A DNA stretch of 64,000 nucleotides from Colletotrichum lupini (GCF_023278565.1 NC_064675.1:2790001-2854000), one strand, 5' to 3'. Numbered from the stretch's first letter, positions 1 through 12,705 are shown. Notes: generated by a model from the sequence alone, not told the origin. Program-made: numbers and translations.

Positions 1-1685
1 ATTCCCTCGTATTTCGCTGTGGGCTACGGGCAGTGCTGTTGGATGTTCGAATGGTGGCTATCTACACGACTACGGACGAATGTCGTGGGCACTTGGATAG
101 CCTCTATCCTTACGACTACAGACCCCCAACAGAGCTGGTGTGCAGTGTCCTAATATGGCCAGGTATCGTCCCTGGCTCCTGAGCCGACAGCCGCCCGCAT
201 GCTCGCCCGATTAGGCCCGGGGACGAGCTGATCCTCTGCTTTGGGAAAAGACACTCCAAAGGCACAACTTGGATGCTGGCAAGGTCTCGTGTCGGAAAAA
301 AGAAAAACGCTCAATCTGCGCATGCTGCGCTACTACACACTGAATCAACCGTTATCAAACGTTCAAGGGTTGAACGATGGCTTGTCTTCCATCCCAAGAC
401 AAATCCTTTGGGGTCCATTGGCCAAGCTTCCGTCCTGCCGTCCCGTTCACGGCCAGACCTCTTGATTTGACGAGAGACACCTGCCATCGCAGCTCTTGAC
501 TTGGATCGGTCATCAACCAAGATACGAATACCTACCTACCTTACACACACCAGCCGCTGCCCCTTGAATCTGGCCGATGAGAGTGTGCCCGTCCTCCGTC
601 TGCACCAGCCCGTTTTACTAGCACTTTTCCGTCCTAGACCCCACCCAATTCTATGTCGAGGCTTTCCGCCTTTGGTTTGAGTGACAAGGAGGCCCTTCTC
701 CTCGTTCATGTACGCTCTGTGGTCTCTACTCAGCGAACATCGGACATCGTCCCTCCCTCGCTTTCGTCCCAGATTCAGGATGAAAGTGCCCTACCTACTT
801 GACCTATACATGTGCAACACGACACGGACCTTTCCAAGTTTCCAGCCTCAACTTACTCCGCGGCCTCCGCCGAAACTGGCGCCAGAGCCCTCTTCCGCCA
901 CGTCCGTTGTGCGAGTGACGCGTTCCGCCGCGCAGCCTCAATGCATTACCGCCTACGGCATGATCGGTCGGCCATCACTCGCAGCTCGTTGCCCGCACCG
1001 CCGATGCGGCCCTCTTTCTCTTCACAACCACGAGGACCAGTCTCGGCTCCAAGCTCGTCCTGGCCCGCTGTGCAACGAGACAGAAAGGCGCGGTGGCTTC
1101 GGTACTTGGCTAAGCAATCTATCAACTCATGCACCGCGGTCCCAGGTTCGGGGAGGGTGCCCGCCACAGTCAATTCCTGACCCCAGGCTTGCTTTCGTGA
1201 GGCTCAGAGAGGGGGCAAAACGGAGGCTAAACTTCCCCATCGTGGGTCCCCCCTTCTCCGACCAGGGCGATCACCGGGGTTCTCTCGGGTAAAAATAGCA
1301 TCTTATCTTGGCCCCGACCTCATCCATCATCCCTCCCCCGCGACTAGTTTCGCAGATCTCGCGAAAAGCTCCAGTCGTCAAAAAATTCAAGGCCACAAAA
1401 CTGTCGTACCCGCGTAGGCATGGCGTCGACTGGGCAGAACCGTTCTCCATCCCAGCCATGAGAAAACTAAACCAAACAAGGCGTGTTTTCCATGCGACCA
1501 TGCGAGTTCTTGGAGCAGGAAGAGGGGCATGCGCTCGCTGATCAGCAGAACAAATCCAAGTTGATGCAATGAAGGGGGGTTGAAACACTACCCCGAGATA
1601 GGGTGATATATCGACCAGCCCAGAGACTTGGATCATTTCCAAAATACCGGTATGCCCAGATTGTCGAAACGACGTTGGCGCTCTG

Positions 1686-1734
1686 AATAGCTATATGGCG
1701 CCAATAGCTACCTGGCGTGGATAGCTACGTGGGC
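1686..1734. repeat. Imperfect short tandem repeat, about 3 copies
   Basis: Three successive copies of a motif starting ATAGCTA and followed by TGGCG or GGGCG, with a period of 17-18 bp. No function is evident. Confidence 0.5.
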
Positions 1735-3167
1735 GTTATTATAACCTTGGTAGGTCTGCTTGGCATCGAGTGAGCCGTCCCCGACACCCGCTGGAAATAG
1801 CCACGGGGCTCCCCGGGCATGCGTCTGTCACGGACGCTGCATGTGAGGTGTGATGGGCATCGGGCAGAACAAACACCTAGATATCGTGACCGCTTGGCAT
1901 GCCGGGCGCTGCTACTCGACGCTCGGCTCACATTGCCTCGGCGGCCATTCAGGTAGCTCCGACGTCATTCGTCAGTCAGGTAGGTGGTATGCCAATCTAA
2001 TGGTAAACAGGATTTGTTTCCACGATCTAGAATATCAGATACTCCCATGGCATTCTCTTGAGGACGCAGGTCAACTTATCAGCTAGTATGCCACAATCTC
2101 AGTGGTGCAGAATGTATATCTCGATGGGGATAATTCACGATGAAGCCCCTCTACTACCTTCGCCAGAGAAAGCCAAGACTTGCTTGTCTCATATGCGCGG
2201 TTCCCAGATCATTCTCGCCATTGCACAAATTCTTTTGTGAATGTGCTAAATTTGTTGCCAGAATTATATCCTCTTGCCGTTGCGTGTCTTTACCAGAAGG
2301 TCACATCTCATATGGCGTCAACCTCCTGTGGTGAGTGCGTACCATCACAAGCACCTTCCAACTTTGGTTGAGATTGAGTCTCTAGGACATTGCTGTGTTT
2401 GCTTCCCAGACATGTTCGTTTCGATTATAATCCATTGGGTTTCGCGGCACTATAACTCAGCCTTGGGTACTATTCAACCAAATATCTTGACGCACGTCGA
2501 ATGCGCTCTTTCGGGTTGAATAGATGAAGATCAAAAAGATGCTCACCTCGGTAGGCTATATATCTCGGTGCTTAGATCGGTGCTCTCATGCCGGGGACTG
2601 CGAATCTCGAGCTCGGTGTAGTCATGTATGTATGTCATCAAGTAAGGCTGCGAGCTGTACGTTCGTCGATTGTTGACCTTTGTGCCATTCTACCGCCTCC
2701 CTGGCCCACAATGTACTGAACTGCATATAGAGGGGCGCCTGGTGTTGCTGGTGATAAGGAATGGAACGTGGAGGGGGAATAAACGAAGGAGAAGCTTTTT
2801 TGTCTCGCGATGTATTGTGGTAGACTAGAGGAATTAACGCAATACCTTCCATTGAGATTGTATTTTTGAAGTCCTATAACCCGTTTACAAGCTAGCCTCC
2901 CGTATTTCGTGGTCTGTCTCTTGGTACTTAACGCGTATTGACAATTTTCAAACCGGATGAGTTGTATGTCTCTCGATCAAATTCCCAACCACTGTTGCGT
3001 CAACTACCACGGTGTTCATATCACTGGAAATGTTCACTTTTTGACACATTTAAATATTGTGTACGTTGTTTTCATTGAACTTTTATAGTTCTATAACCTA
3101 TTTACAACTCCTGTAAAAAAGAAAATCCTACAATGCTTGAACCATTTTAATCCCTGAACGCCTGATG

Positions 3168-3183
3168 CTCTCTCTCTCTCTCT
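3168..3183. repeat. CT dinucleotide microsatellite
   Basis: Eight CT units, about 110 bp downstream of the Hsp98 stop codon, probably in its 3'UTR or flank. Confidence 0.8.
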
Positions 3184-3294
3184 AGAGTTTATATCTCTAC
3201 ACTGAAAAAAATACCCCATCAATCTTAATAATCATGCTTTCGTGAATCATCTCCTTGTGTCTTCTGACTTTCATTCTGCTGTTCTTGATTCGCT

Positions 3295-6066
3295 TTAGTC
3301 GTAAATGTCCTCATCCATCTCATCAGCAACAAGCTCGTCAACAGCATCCTCCTCATCCATGTCCTCGTCATCGGTATCGAGCTCGCTGTCCTGATGGTTA
3401 GGCAGCACCACCATCTTGCCATTGATGAGCTCGACACGGGCGTTCTCGCCATCGCGAATGTTGCCACGAAGGATGAGGATGGCCAGCTTGTTGAGGACCT
3501 CCTTCTCAATCAAGCGAGACAGCGGACGAGCACCGTAGGCGGGCGAGTAGCCAGCGTTGCCGAGGTAATCCTTGGCCTCCTCCGAGACGTCAATGTACAC
3601 CTTGCGGCCGTTACCCTCCAGCCGCTTCTGGATCTCCTGCAGGCGGATGTCGACGATCTTGCGGATCTCGCGGCGGGTGAGGCGGTTGAAGATGACAGTC
3701 GAGTTGATGCGGTTGAGGAACTCGGGCAGGAACCAGTTGCGGAGGGCGTTCATGACGAGCTCGCGAGTGGTAGCGTCGACCTTGCCCTCACGGTTGGTGG
3801 ACTTTGTGAGGTACTCGGCACCCAAGTTGGAGGTCATGACGACGATGCAGTTCTTGGCGTCGACGACACGGCCTTGCCCGTCGGTGATGCGGCCGTCGTC
3901 CATGAGCTGGAGCAGAACGGTCAAGACCTCCTTGGCAGCCTTTTCGACCTCGTCGAAGAGGAGGATGGAGAAGGGCTTGCGGCGGAGAGCTTCGGTGAGC
4001 TGACCACCGGCGTCGTGTCCGACGTATCCCGGGGGAGCACCAATCATTCTGCTAAGGGCGTGGCGCTCCTGGTACTCGGACATATCGAAGCGGATCATGG
4101 CCTTGGAATCGTCGAAGAGGAACTCGGCGAGCGCCTTGGTCAGGAGAGTCTTACCGGTACCGGATGGACCGCAGAACAGGAAGCTGGGCGGCTGGTTGGG
4201 GTTGCTGAGACCAGACCGCTGCAGGCGGATGGCGTTGGCGACGGCCTGGACAGCCTCCTTCTGACCAACGACGATCTTGCCGAGTTGCTTCTCCATGAGG
4301 ACGAGCTTCTCCTTCTCGCTGGTCTTAAGGCGAGTGACGGGAATGCCGGTCCAGCGGGCCACAATCTCGTTGATGTGATCGGCGGTGACAACGTCAGTGA
4401 CCATGGCGCCGTGGTCCTGGCCTGATGCGTTGAGAGCGGCGTCGGCAGCGGCCTTCTTGGCCTCGAGTTCCTTGATGACGGCGCGCTGCTCGGGGATGGC
4501 GCCGTACTGGAGGTCGGCGGCCTTGGCGTGGTTGCCGGCGTTGGCAGCATCCTCAAGACGCTTCTCGAGTTCGTCGAGCTTCGTCTTGGCCAAGTGAATC
4601 TCCTCGCCTCTCTTGATTTCACTGAGGTATTTCTGGCGAAGAGGCTCCAACTCCTCCTCTACGTTCTTGGCGTCCTTCTTTGCTTGGACGAGACGAGTCT
4701 GGGACGCCTCGTCCTTCTCCTTCTCCAGAGCGGCAATCTCAATCATGATTTGACGGAGCTTGCGCTCAAGAGAGTCAATAATTTCGGGTTGCGACTCCCT
4801 GGCGACGCGAACTGCAGCAGCAGCCTCATCGACCAGGTCAATGGCAGAATCGGGAAGCCTTCTCGACGTAAGGTAGCGGCCGGCGAGGTTAGCAGACGCT
4901 ACCAAGGCGTTGTCGAGGATGGTAACGCGGTGATGTCTGTCGTACCGCTCCTTGAGACCACGGAGAATGGAAATGGTCTCGGCAATGGAAGGCTCCTTGA
5001 CGAGAACCTGTTGGAATCGACGCTCGAACGCGGCGTCCTTCTCAACGTACTTGCGGTACTCAGCGAGGGTCGTCGCACCGATGCAGTGCAGCTGACCACG
5101 GGCGAGCATGGGCTTCAGCAAGTTGGCGGCGTCCATGCCACCCTCGCCTGAAGAGCCAGCACCCATGAGCAAGTGGATTTCGTCGACGAAGAGGACAATC
5201 ATCTCCTTGGACTCCTGAATCTCCTTCAGGACGCCCTTCATTCTCTCCTCAAACTCTCCGCGGTACTTGCTTCCGGCCACCAAGGCGCCGACGTCGAGCG
5301 ACAGCAGCTTACACGCCTTGAGGTTGTCGGGAACATCGCGGTTAACAATTCTCTGGGCGAGACCCTCGACGACGGTAGTCTTACCGACACCGGGCTCACC
5401 GATGAGGACCGGGTTGTTCTTGGTACGGCGGGACAAGATCCGCACGACTCTGCGGATCTCCTCCTCACGGCCAATGACCGGGTCTTGTTGCTTCTCACGG
5501 GCCAGGGCCGTCATATCAATGGTGAATTTGGCGAGGTTCTCGTGCTCCTCCTCGGTGTCGGCGTTCTTGCTGTCCACCCGCTTCGTGCCGCGGATCTGGG
5601 TGACGGCATCGTGCACCAGCTTCGCCTTGGGGATGTTGGAGTCCCGCAGGCAGGCTTGTATTGTGTGGTCATCGGCGAGGGCCTGAATGAGGTGGTCGAC
5701 GGCGATGAAGGAGTCCTTTTGCGTCTTTTGCAGCTCTTGCGCCTTGCGGAGGACGGCGTGGAATGTGGGTGCGACGGAGACCTGGTCCGGTGGCGGGTCT
5801 TGGCTCGGTAGGCGGACGAGCGTCTTCTTGAGTGCCCGGTCAAAGAGTTGCGGGTCGCCGTGGGCGCGCTCAATGACTTGTCGGAACATGGAGGACGTCT
5901 GCGGCGGGCCGTTTTGTTGGTCCTTTGAGAGGTCTGCCGGGGGATCGAGGAGGGAGACGGCGAGGTGGACGGGGAGCAGCTGGGAGTGGGCGTACTGCTC
6001 CGCGAGGGCCATGGCATCCTGCACGGCCTTCTCGCCTCTGTCGGTGAATTCCATTCGTGAATTCAT
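3295..6066 (-). CDS. hsp98: Hsp98/Hsp104-type ClpB protein disaggregase
   Basis: A single open frame of 923 residues. It encodes the cytosolic/nuclear AAA+ disaggregase of the Hsp104/ClpB family, which extracts proteins from aggregates together with Hsp70 and Hsp40. Visible order: Clp N domain (about 1-150), first AAA+ module with Walker A GEPGVGKT (about 223-230) and Walker B VLFVDEIH (about 290-297), a long Glu/Lys/Ala-rich coiled-coil M domain (about 420-545), second AAA+ module with Walker A GPSGTGKT (about 633-640) and Walker [10 protein letters not shown] (about 702), the [11 protein letters not shown] sensor-2 segment, and a strongly acidic tail ending DEDIYD. Length matches fungal Hsp98/Hsp104 (about 900-930). 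The start gives MNSRMEF; a second Met four codons later is also possible. It is divergent from mL67 across 700 bp that contain a candidate heat-shock element. Identification is very secure. Confidence 0.97.
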   Translation of the reverse strand: MNSRMEFTDRGEKAVQDAMALAEQYAHSQLLPVHLAVSLLDPPADLSKDQQNGPPQTSSMFRQVIERAHGDPQLFDRALKKTLVRLPSQDPPPDQVSVAPTFHAVLRKAQELQKTQKDSFIAVDHLIQALADDHTIQACLRDSNIPKAKLVHDAVTQIRGTKRVDSKNADTEEEHENLAKFTIDMTALAREKQQDPVIGREEEIRRVVRILSRRTKNNPVLIGEPGVGKTTVVEGLAQRIVNRDVPDNLKACKLLSLDVGALVAGSKYRGEFEERMKGVLKEIQESKEMIVLFVDEIHLLMGAGSSGEGGMDAANLLKPMLARGQLHCIGATTLAEYRKYVEKDAAFERRFQQVLVKEPSIAETISILRGLKERYDRHHRVTILDNALVASANLAGRYLTSRRLPDSAIDLVDEAAAAVRVARESQPEIIDSLERKLRQIMIEIAALEKEKDEASQTRLVQAKKDAKNVEEELEPLRQKYLSEIKRGEEIHLAKTKLDELEKRLEDAANAGNHAKAADLQYGAIPEQRAVIKELEAKKAAADAALNASGQDHGAMVTDVVTADHINEIVARWTGIPVTRLKTSEKEKLVLMEKQLGKIVVGQKEAVQAVANAIRLQRSGLSNPNQPPSFLFCGPSGTGKTLLTKALAEFLFDDSKAMIRFDMSEYQERHALSRMIGAPPGYVGHDAGGQLTEALRRKPFSILLFDEVEKAAKEVLTVLLQLMDDGRITDGQGRVVDAKNCIVVMTSNLGAEYLTKSTNREGKVDATTRELVMNALRNWFLPEFLNRINSTVIFNRLTRREIRKIVDIRLQEIQKRLEGNGRKVYIDVSEEAKDYLGNAGYSPAYGARPLSRLIEKEVLNKLAILILRGNIRDGENARVELINGKMVVLPNHQDSELDTDDEDMDEEDAVDELVADEMDEDIYD

Positions 6067-6769
6067 GTTGGTGGTGTAGTTGTGGTAGCGATTGTGTGTG
6101 GTTGCGTGGTTTGTCTTGTGAGGTTGAGTGGTGGGTAATTAAGAGTGATGATACGTGAGGTATGGTTGTTGAAGGAAGCTCAGAATGGCTTCAAGTTGAA
6201 GAGTCTATCATTCAACGGGGTATCTCAATATGTGCAAGAATTAGCTTGGTGACTTGAGAAGAGAAGCCAGGTGAAGTTTGATTGCAATGTTGAATTTATG
6301 CTTGCAAAGTGAGGTTCATCCAGACCGTAAACCTGGAAGTGGGCCAAGAGGATGGACTGATCCAGCATGCGCTGGCAAGGCCGGGAAGTCGTAGGGCAGC
6401 GACCAGAACCTGGTAGAAGTCGCGCGACGTCACTAGAATCTGAGCACCGACCGAGCCCAAACCGCGGGGTTCGCTCTGAGCGCACGGACCTACCTTACTA
6501 TCACAATCACTTATCAAGATTATCGATAAGGCCGCCAAGGAACGGTTTGTCCGATGTGGCTGGTGACACTCGAATCATGTGACCTCCAGCGTCAAGCCAC
6601 AGGTCAGCCACACTACCGGCGCGGGCCTGGGGGGACAGGTTCCAGAGCTTCGGGAAATTTTGTCAAGCTGCCCGTCCCGAGAAGTTTAGGGGGTTGCCGA
6701 CGACGACGACGAACGAACGAAACGAAACGATACGTCCTCATCGACCGATCGGCCGCAAAGCTAACAACG
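6067..6769. promoter_or_regulatory. Divergent promoter region between hsp98 and mL67
   Basis: A 703-bp region between two oppositely oriented start codons, so it must carry both promoters. It has several GAA/TTC triplets; the only well-phased group is at 6406-6438. No clear TATA box was seen. Confidence 0.6.
6406..6438. promoter_or_regulatory. Candidate step-type heat-shock element
   Basis: GAA triplets begin at 6406, 6416 and 6436, with a near match GAC at 6426. This is an exact 10-bp period, the spacing of step-type heat-shock elements. It lies about 340-370 bp upstream of the hsp98 start codon. Hsf1 control is expected for this gene family; assigning this particular site is inference from spacing only. 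Confidence 0.4.
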
Positions 6770-8067
6770 ATGAACTCGGTCCCGGTATTTCGCTTCTCAA
6801 AACTGTCCTTTGGCGTCGCCCGGACGAGTATACGGCATGGCCACACGCGGTCGCGACGCAGGACGCCCCAGCATGAGCTCACCAACTTTGAGCCGGGCCA
6901 TGGCGAGCAGATTTGGGTCTGGAGCCACCTGACCTCGAACCAGGTCATCTACTCGCACACAAAGCAGCTCGAGGTACGTTTCGGAGGCCTTGTTGCTAGC
7001 CAATTGGGGCAGCCAATGGCAGATCTCTCTTGGACCATGTTGAAAGAAGAAGAAGAAGAAGCTCAGCTAACATCACCAAACCTACAAAGTCCCACCGAGC
7101 CCTCAAACAACTCCCCTTCAACGGCAAAAAGTCCAAACCCGCAAAACTCCGCCGCGACTACTGGGCCCCCATGGCCCTCATCCAGCTCCCCGCCGGCGCC
7201 GGCGCAGCAGGCCAGTCCGTCTTCCAAAAGCTCCGCGAGTTCCGCCGCATGCACGAGCTCGCCTGGGAGGACGACCTCCTCTACAGGGAGAAGCGCACCG
7301 AGCTCCTCAAGCCAAAGGCCATCAAGCCGTGGGGCGTCAAGAAGGACAAAGCCGCCGCCGCCGCCGCTGGTGCCGTAGACGACGTCAAATACTCCGTCGC
7401 CGGCGAGACGGAAGACGCCGACGCCCCCGCCGCCGAGGATACGAAGCCCGCCGCCGAGGACCTCGTCCGCGTCCGCAGAATCGTCCGCAACCGCCACGAG
7501 CGCTCCCTGGCCCTCAACGACCAGCGCGCAAACTCCATCGCCGACATGGCCGCCGTCCTCGCCGGCTTCGGCCGCGGCAACCGCCTCGTCGTCAGCGGCC
7601 GCGAGAAGAAGGCCGTGCTCGAGGAGGGCAAGGCGCTGGAGGGCCGCAAGTGGTCCAAGGCGCCGCCGGCCAAGACGGAAATCGTCAGCCAGCCTGGCCA
7701 AGGAGAGGGCGAGGTGCAAGAGGGCGCCACCAAGGCGCCGGCCGTCGACGAGCTGCTGCCCGCGACGATATACTGGGCCAACGAGGACGACCGCAACTTT
7801 GCGCAGGAGTGGTCCGGCAACGTCACGCACGACCTGTTCCAGGACGCCAAGGCGCTCTTGGAGGAGAACCAGTTCGACCCCGAAGAGGAGGTTGTCGCCG
7901 AGGTGGAGGCGCCCAAGGCGGCCGCGGAGCCTGTGCAGGCCGCTGGGGACGATACTAACTACAGCATCAAGGAGCCTGTGGCGGAGGAGGGCAAGGAGGA
8001 GAGCAAGGACGAGAAAGACAGCAAGGCTGACGCCAAGGCTGACGCCAAGGCTGATACCAAGGCATAG
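6770..8067 (+). CDS. mhr1: Mitochondrial large-subunit ribosomal protein mL67 (Mhr1 family)
   Basis: Two exons, 6770-6973 and 7090-8067, encode 393 residues. The 116-bp intron starts GTACGT, has a GCTAAC branch site and ends in an AAG acceptor, and the junction is phase 0. The Arg-rich N-terminus with few acidic residues fits a mitochondrial targeting sequence. Family hallmarks: a segment around QIWVWSHL...QVIYS, then LPFNGKK...LRRDYWAPMALIQ (compare yeast Mhr1 RRDIWKCM), and an IYW segment before a hydrophilic tail. In yeast this protein is a mitoribosomal component also linked to mtDNA recombination. The C-terminus is longer than in yeast, Lys/Glu/Ala-rich, and ends in short ADAK repeats. 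Convergent with the next gene. The family assignment is good; the AAG acceptor is the least certain point. Confidence 0.85.
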
Positions 8068-8580
8068 ATATGAAGGTCTATGTATGGGGCGAGAGCTAGG
8101 GGAACGAGAGCAAGCAGCAGCACTGTCGTGTAAGATTTTTGGCCGAGACCTTTTTTGTCACAATACGGGGAAAATGTGTACATCAAGAAAAATGGACGTG
8201 GAGTAGGTATTGTGCGATGGCATGGTTTTTCGTTCATTAAGGAAGAAAAGACTTTGCGAGTCATCTACGCAGTCCTGTTAGAAGTGGCTGGCCATTGGCA
8301 TTGCCATGTAGACTATTGTATCAATACGGTTACATTGAACCCATGATGGACCGATTTCAAGGTCCCTGATAGAAAAACCTCCCAAGGTTTCCCTAAATCC
8401 CTATATCGAACTGTTCCGTTCAAAAAAAAGAAACCCGATTTCCCGTTTTTATAATAAAAACATGCATGTATAAATTCCACCCCTTGGTTGGTGGGCGTTC
8501 TTGGTCATCAACTTCGTTAAAAGTGTACGTCATGTATCCGCACGTGTACACCCATCCGTACTTGTCCAGACACGGAGGAA
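8068..8580. other. Convergent 3' intergenic region
   Basis: 513 bp between the stop codons of mL67 (+) and the sulfotransferase-like gene (-), presumably the two 3'UTRs. Nothing else was recognised. Confidence 0.5.
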
Positions 8581-10643
8581 TTAGATCTGAATGGCAAACT
8601 TCTTGAGGTACTCGTAATCCTTGACGTTGGCATCGACGCACTCGCGGATCTCCTTGAGACCCTTCTCGCCGTACTTCTTGAGCCATTCAGCCTCTTCGGA
8701 CTCACGGGTGATGACCTTTTTCTCGCGGGGAATTAGCATGCTGCGAAATATACCCCACACTAGTGTCTAGTGTGTGTTCGTCCGCCACACCAAAGGTCAA
8801 AAAAATATCCAGCGAGTTTCAAGGAAGTGATTTCAAAAGCGCCCAAGCAAACAGGCAGGTCCTTTTTTTGTATCCAATCTCTTTCTGGGGAATGATTTTC
8901 GTTTGGGAGGGGGTACAGAACAACAGTAAAGCACCAGCCGATCAGGGGTAGGGATTAGGGGTGACTTACATGCTTCTTGTCGCGCGGCTTGAGCGACGTG
9001 CTGCCAATGGCATCATCGTGCCAGCCGTTCCACTTTGCAAACTTCTCCTGGGCGACCTTGGTGTCCTCATCGGTCCAGTTAAGCATGTTGTCGGTGAAGT
9101 CGAGGCCAACGTGGGCACAGTAGGCGCGGATGACGGCCTCGGGGTCGTCAAGCATGTCATCAGCGTCGACGACCAACAAGTCCTTCTCGTCGACGATGCG
9201 CTCACGAATGAGGTAATCAAAGAGACGGCGGAGCTCTTCGTAACCGGCCTCGGACGGGTTGAAGTTTGTCCAGCCCGTCACGGCGTCCAGGGGCGGCTGG
9301 GTGCAGCGGTAGTACGAGGGGATGGAGCGGCGCGGGTGGCGGATGAGGAACGTCCACTGGAACTTGCGGAGGATGCTCAAGGGCAGGACGGTGGGGTTGG
9401 TGGGCTCGGCCGTGTTGCCGGCGGACGGGACGATGGAGGCTTTTTGCTGGTTGGGCGGGATGATGTAGTAAGCCATGTCCTTGATGAAGGCGCGCTTCTG
9501 TGGTTGGGTGTTAGTGATCTGGGCAATTGGGATATAGCATCATCATAGTTCTGTGGTGGTGGTGTTGAGCAATAGGTCGAATGCGACGTTGGTCGCGACT
9601 CAAAAAGCTCCGCAAGGGTACCAGGGAACGCTGAGCGGCGATGCGCGACATTGTGGCGGCTGCGTTGCAAAGCTTCCCCGGGTGCACGCACGCCAGCACC
9701 CCCAGCCATCAAACGCCGCTTCAATCGGAATCAATCCAGAGTTTCGAGAAGCTCTGTTTGAAGCTTCAAAAAGCACCTCCGACCGAAAATTGAATCATTT
9801 TCGGGCGTGGAAGGGCAAGTTTGGAATTGACGGTGGTTATGACTGGGGGTCGTAGAAGCTCTGCAACTCAATTTGCCAGGGGTTGGGGGAGTAGCGTACT
9901 ATAGGGGAATACATGGGCGGGAATAGTGTGGAGGGGTGTGCGGGTGAGATCGCGATCGGAAAGACGACGACCTCATAATGAGGGGCAAATATGTCTTTGG
10001 AGGGGAAAACGGAATCAGGGGGAGAGGAAAAAACATACATCTTTGCCGGCCTCCTCGATTTGCCTCAGAACATCGGCATACGTGGTCTCGGCGAAGCCAG
10101 ACTTCTCTCTGCCCTCAGCGTCGTTCTCAAAACGCTCACCAGTCCGCTCAGGGCCATAATAGAACGCATCGCCAAAAGGCTCATGTACACACGCCAGCTT
10201 GTCCCGGCGGCTCATAAACACCTAGGATGATGAGAAATCGCCATGTTAGCTAATCCTGCTCTTCTTCACATGGCGCTCGCTGTACAGAAGTAACCCCAGC
10301 AGCGAGCTGATGGTGGTTTCGTTGCACAAGCAGAACGAATGAACCCGTGGTAATTCGCTCAACACCACAGGTTCCTCCCCTCTCTCTCTCTCTCTTCCCG
10401 CCAGGCCGTCTCTCTTCCCCCCAAAAGGAACGATTCAGGCACCCTGAACCTTGTCCGTTTTTGGGGTCCGGCGGGATTGCGTGCTCGCTCGTGTCCCAGA
10501 GCAGACACGCAGGGAGGAACGAGCAGTGCCAGAAACAAGCCAACAGGCGTTATGGGATTGGGAAATCTCACTCTCTCAAAGGCTGTAGAGCAGGCCCTGG
10601 GGTGGGTCGCGCAGAAGATTGGCTTCGAAGGCGTGATGGCCAT
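8581..10643 (-). CDS. Sulfotransferase-like P-loop protein
   Basis: Four-exon model: 10572-10643, 10039-10221, 8970-9497 and 8581-8766, about 322 residues. The N-terminus FCATHPRACSTAFERV resembles the 5'-phosphosulfate (P-loop-like) motif, and the central FLIRHPRRSIPSYYR resembles the 3'-phosphate-binding segment of sulfotransferases. These proteins are widespread in filamentous fungi, with unknown substrates. The C-terminus has the conserved EWLKKYGEKG...VDANVKDYEYL helix. The first two introns are long for a fungus (350 and 541 bp); the third is modelled as 203 bp. The last junction is uncertain. The clean GTAAGT donor at 8969 is in frame with a TAG acceptor at 8767, adding about ten unusual residues. 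The stronger-looking acceptor at 8741 breaks the frame unless a weak GC donor is used. Family membership is likely; activity is unproven. Confidence 0.75.
9854..9869 (-). repeat. Copy of dispersed GTTGCAGAGCTTCT motif
   Basis: Reads AGAAGCTCTGCAACTC on the + strand, inside the long second intron of the sulfotransferase-like gene. The same 14-16 bp motif recurs at 10780 and 10998, with near copies at 12706 and 12789. Confidence 0.6.
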
Positions 10644-10779
10644 GATGAAGCACCTCAGCAGCAAAGATGGGGGAATTATCCTATGGGATTTGCTGGATTT
10701 TGGAACAACCGCCAACGGGGAAGACGGATGATGGAATCCGGCAAGGGGTGAACGGGTAACGGGTAGGCAAGGAACCAAA

Positions 10780-10793
10780 GTTGCAGAGCTTCT
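10780..10793 (+). repeat. Copy of dispersed GTTGCAGAGCTTCT motif
   Basis: An exact 14-mer shared, in inverted orientation, with 9854-9867 and 10998-11011. It lies about 140 bp upstream of the sulfotransferase-like start codon. Confidence 0.6.
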
Positions 10794-10997
10794 TGGTGTC
10801 TTAATTGGCACCTGGTTGTGAGAAGCTCTTGTCGCGATGTCTAAACAACAAAAATGTTGGATGTAGGGGATCGTGAATGTCGAAATAACAAGGTATCGAT
10901 GGCGAAATCGAAGAGGGACGAGGAGGGAGAGGGAGAGGGAGAAGCTGGTTATAAATCGTTTGGTCTTTCTTCCCCCCCTTCATGGTTCAGCTTTCCC

Positions 10998-11013
10998 AGA
11001 AGCTCTGCAACTC
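10998..11013 (-). repeat. Copy of dispersed GTTGCAGAGCTTCT motif
   Basis: AGAAGCTCTGCAACTC on the + strand, identical over 16 bp to the copy at 9854-9869. Confidence 0.6.
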
Positions 11014-12705
11014 CCGCTTCTACGGTCCAGTCCACGGCAACGGCAACCGCTCCTCAGTCGATCCCTCGCGCCGCTGCCGTTCCTTTGCCTATTCACTACC
11101 ACTTTTCCTACTGTCTACGCCTCTCATGTCCAGGTCCGACTGCCTTGGACCGACAGCCGTCGGACCAGACGACGAAAAAAAGGTGCGTGGAGTTACTAAC
11201 TGCGTACTTGTTGCGTCTGGACCATGGGCCAGCACGGTGCCCGGTGAGCCCACCCCTCCCTTCAGACGGGATGAGAGCGAGGAAGAGAGCAAAGAAGATG
11301 GAGTGGTGGTAGGGAACAGCCGAACAGGAAGAGAGGGTACGGTACTTGGTACCGAAAGGATGTGTGTGGCCATGTCCACACTTCACCCACTTGGGTTGAG
11401 CCTTGCTGCAACTCGGGACATTTGAATTGTGGGAGAAGAGGGAACACCAACAAGTAGATGGGCAAGTATAAGTCGGGTAAGACGCAAGTACTCTCTCATC
11501 CACGTTAACGGGCGAAAAGCAGTGTAAAAATCGGACAGGAAACACACCAAAGATACCTCGTCCAGAGACCAGACGGTTCAGCTCCGGTACTTGCCCTACT
11601 GCGTACGGATACCTTTGCCTTTGGATACTTCCTCACACCTTTCTACTGACTGAGCAATGAGGTATTCTTCGGATGGGGAAGGCGCCAGTGTATTCTTTTT
11701 TCCCATCCTTCCTCGCGGTGCGAACCTTGTCTTACTACGCGCACTACACGTCATAGCACAAGGAATCGATCCGGCACACACCAATTGCAACACAGGCGCC
11801 TCTGCGCCCCCAGCAGCACTAAAAGTCTGCCGAGTGTTGCAAGCCCGCTTTTGTCGGATGGGACAAGCTGGGAAAAAAAAAAACTCTGTGTTTTTGCGTG
11901 CAGCAAGCAGCATGCAAATAGGTACAGTACACAATATGGCAGACGCATGAGACGCGAGAGAAAAAAAAGGGTATTTTGCGGGAATCTGGACGCTTGCATA
12001 GCGTGGGTACTTTTCTTACGCAAGTTTTCACTCGACCATGGCATCAAGGCCCCAGGGAAGTTCCCGAACGGGTCCCGTTAGGAAAGTCACCAACTCAAAG
12101 AGAAGAAAGAGACCCCAGAAAAAAGCAGGGCAAATGGAGACGTTCCGCGGCGGAACGTGTGTCGTCGTGTGGGCCCATCTCGCGCGGGTTCCGGCGACGA
12201 GCATCATTGTGCTCCAGCTGAGCTCCATCTGGCGACATGTCGAAAACCCTCGGCCTGGCCCTTTTGTGACTGCGACGGCAGATACTCGGCATCTGGGTAT
12301 GAGGAGTCGGATGAGAAAACAGAGCCAACAAGAGAAATCAGAAGAGGTAAGTATTCAGAGAGAAAACAGCCCAGATCCAGGACCAAACTTTGGTCGCCAT
12401 TCAACAACAGACCACATCAACCAGGGGTCCTGCAAGTGCTGCGATTTCAGCACGTCTTGTCCATGTAATTTGGACGTAATGGACGTGGAGTTGCCGATCC
12501 ACCACCAGAATCTCACCGAACGGCGGACGGGCAGAAAAAAAGGCAAAGACCACACAAGAAAAAAGACGTCCAACAGGAAACGGACATGGACCGGTCCGTT
12601 GAGGGAGGAGGGGGGAAAGTCAAACTAGACAGGAAAGAGGGGTTCAGCTCTGTGTGTGTGTACGTGTGCAAGTGCACGGCAGACAGAGCAGGTGCACCTC
12701 AACAA

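Larger units (their letters stand above)
1..3294. other. Gene-poor intergenic region
   Basis: No reading frame here has a recognisable domain or convincing exon-intron structure. The longest frame (681-1292, +) is rich in Arg, Pro and Ser and looks like chance. Visible structure is limited to an imperfect 17-18 bp repeat near 1686-1734 and a CT microsatellite near 3168. The right end is presumably the 3'UTR of the Hsp98 gene. Confidence 0.5.

Noticed and set aside
681..1292. 203-codon frame on the plus strand
   Set aside because: Composition (Arg, Pro, Ser) and lack of any motif; no supporting splice structure or neighbour context.
3394..4425. 343-codon frame opposite hsp98
   Set aside because: Antisense shadow of the hsp98 coding sequence caused by its codon usage.
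12038..12628. 196-codon basic frame on the plus strand
   Set aside because: Lys/Arg-rich low-order sequence without a recognisable family; kept only as a remark in the intergenic entry.
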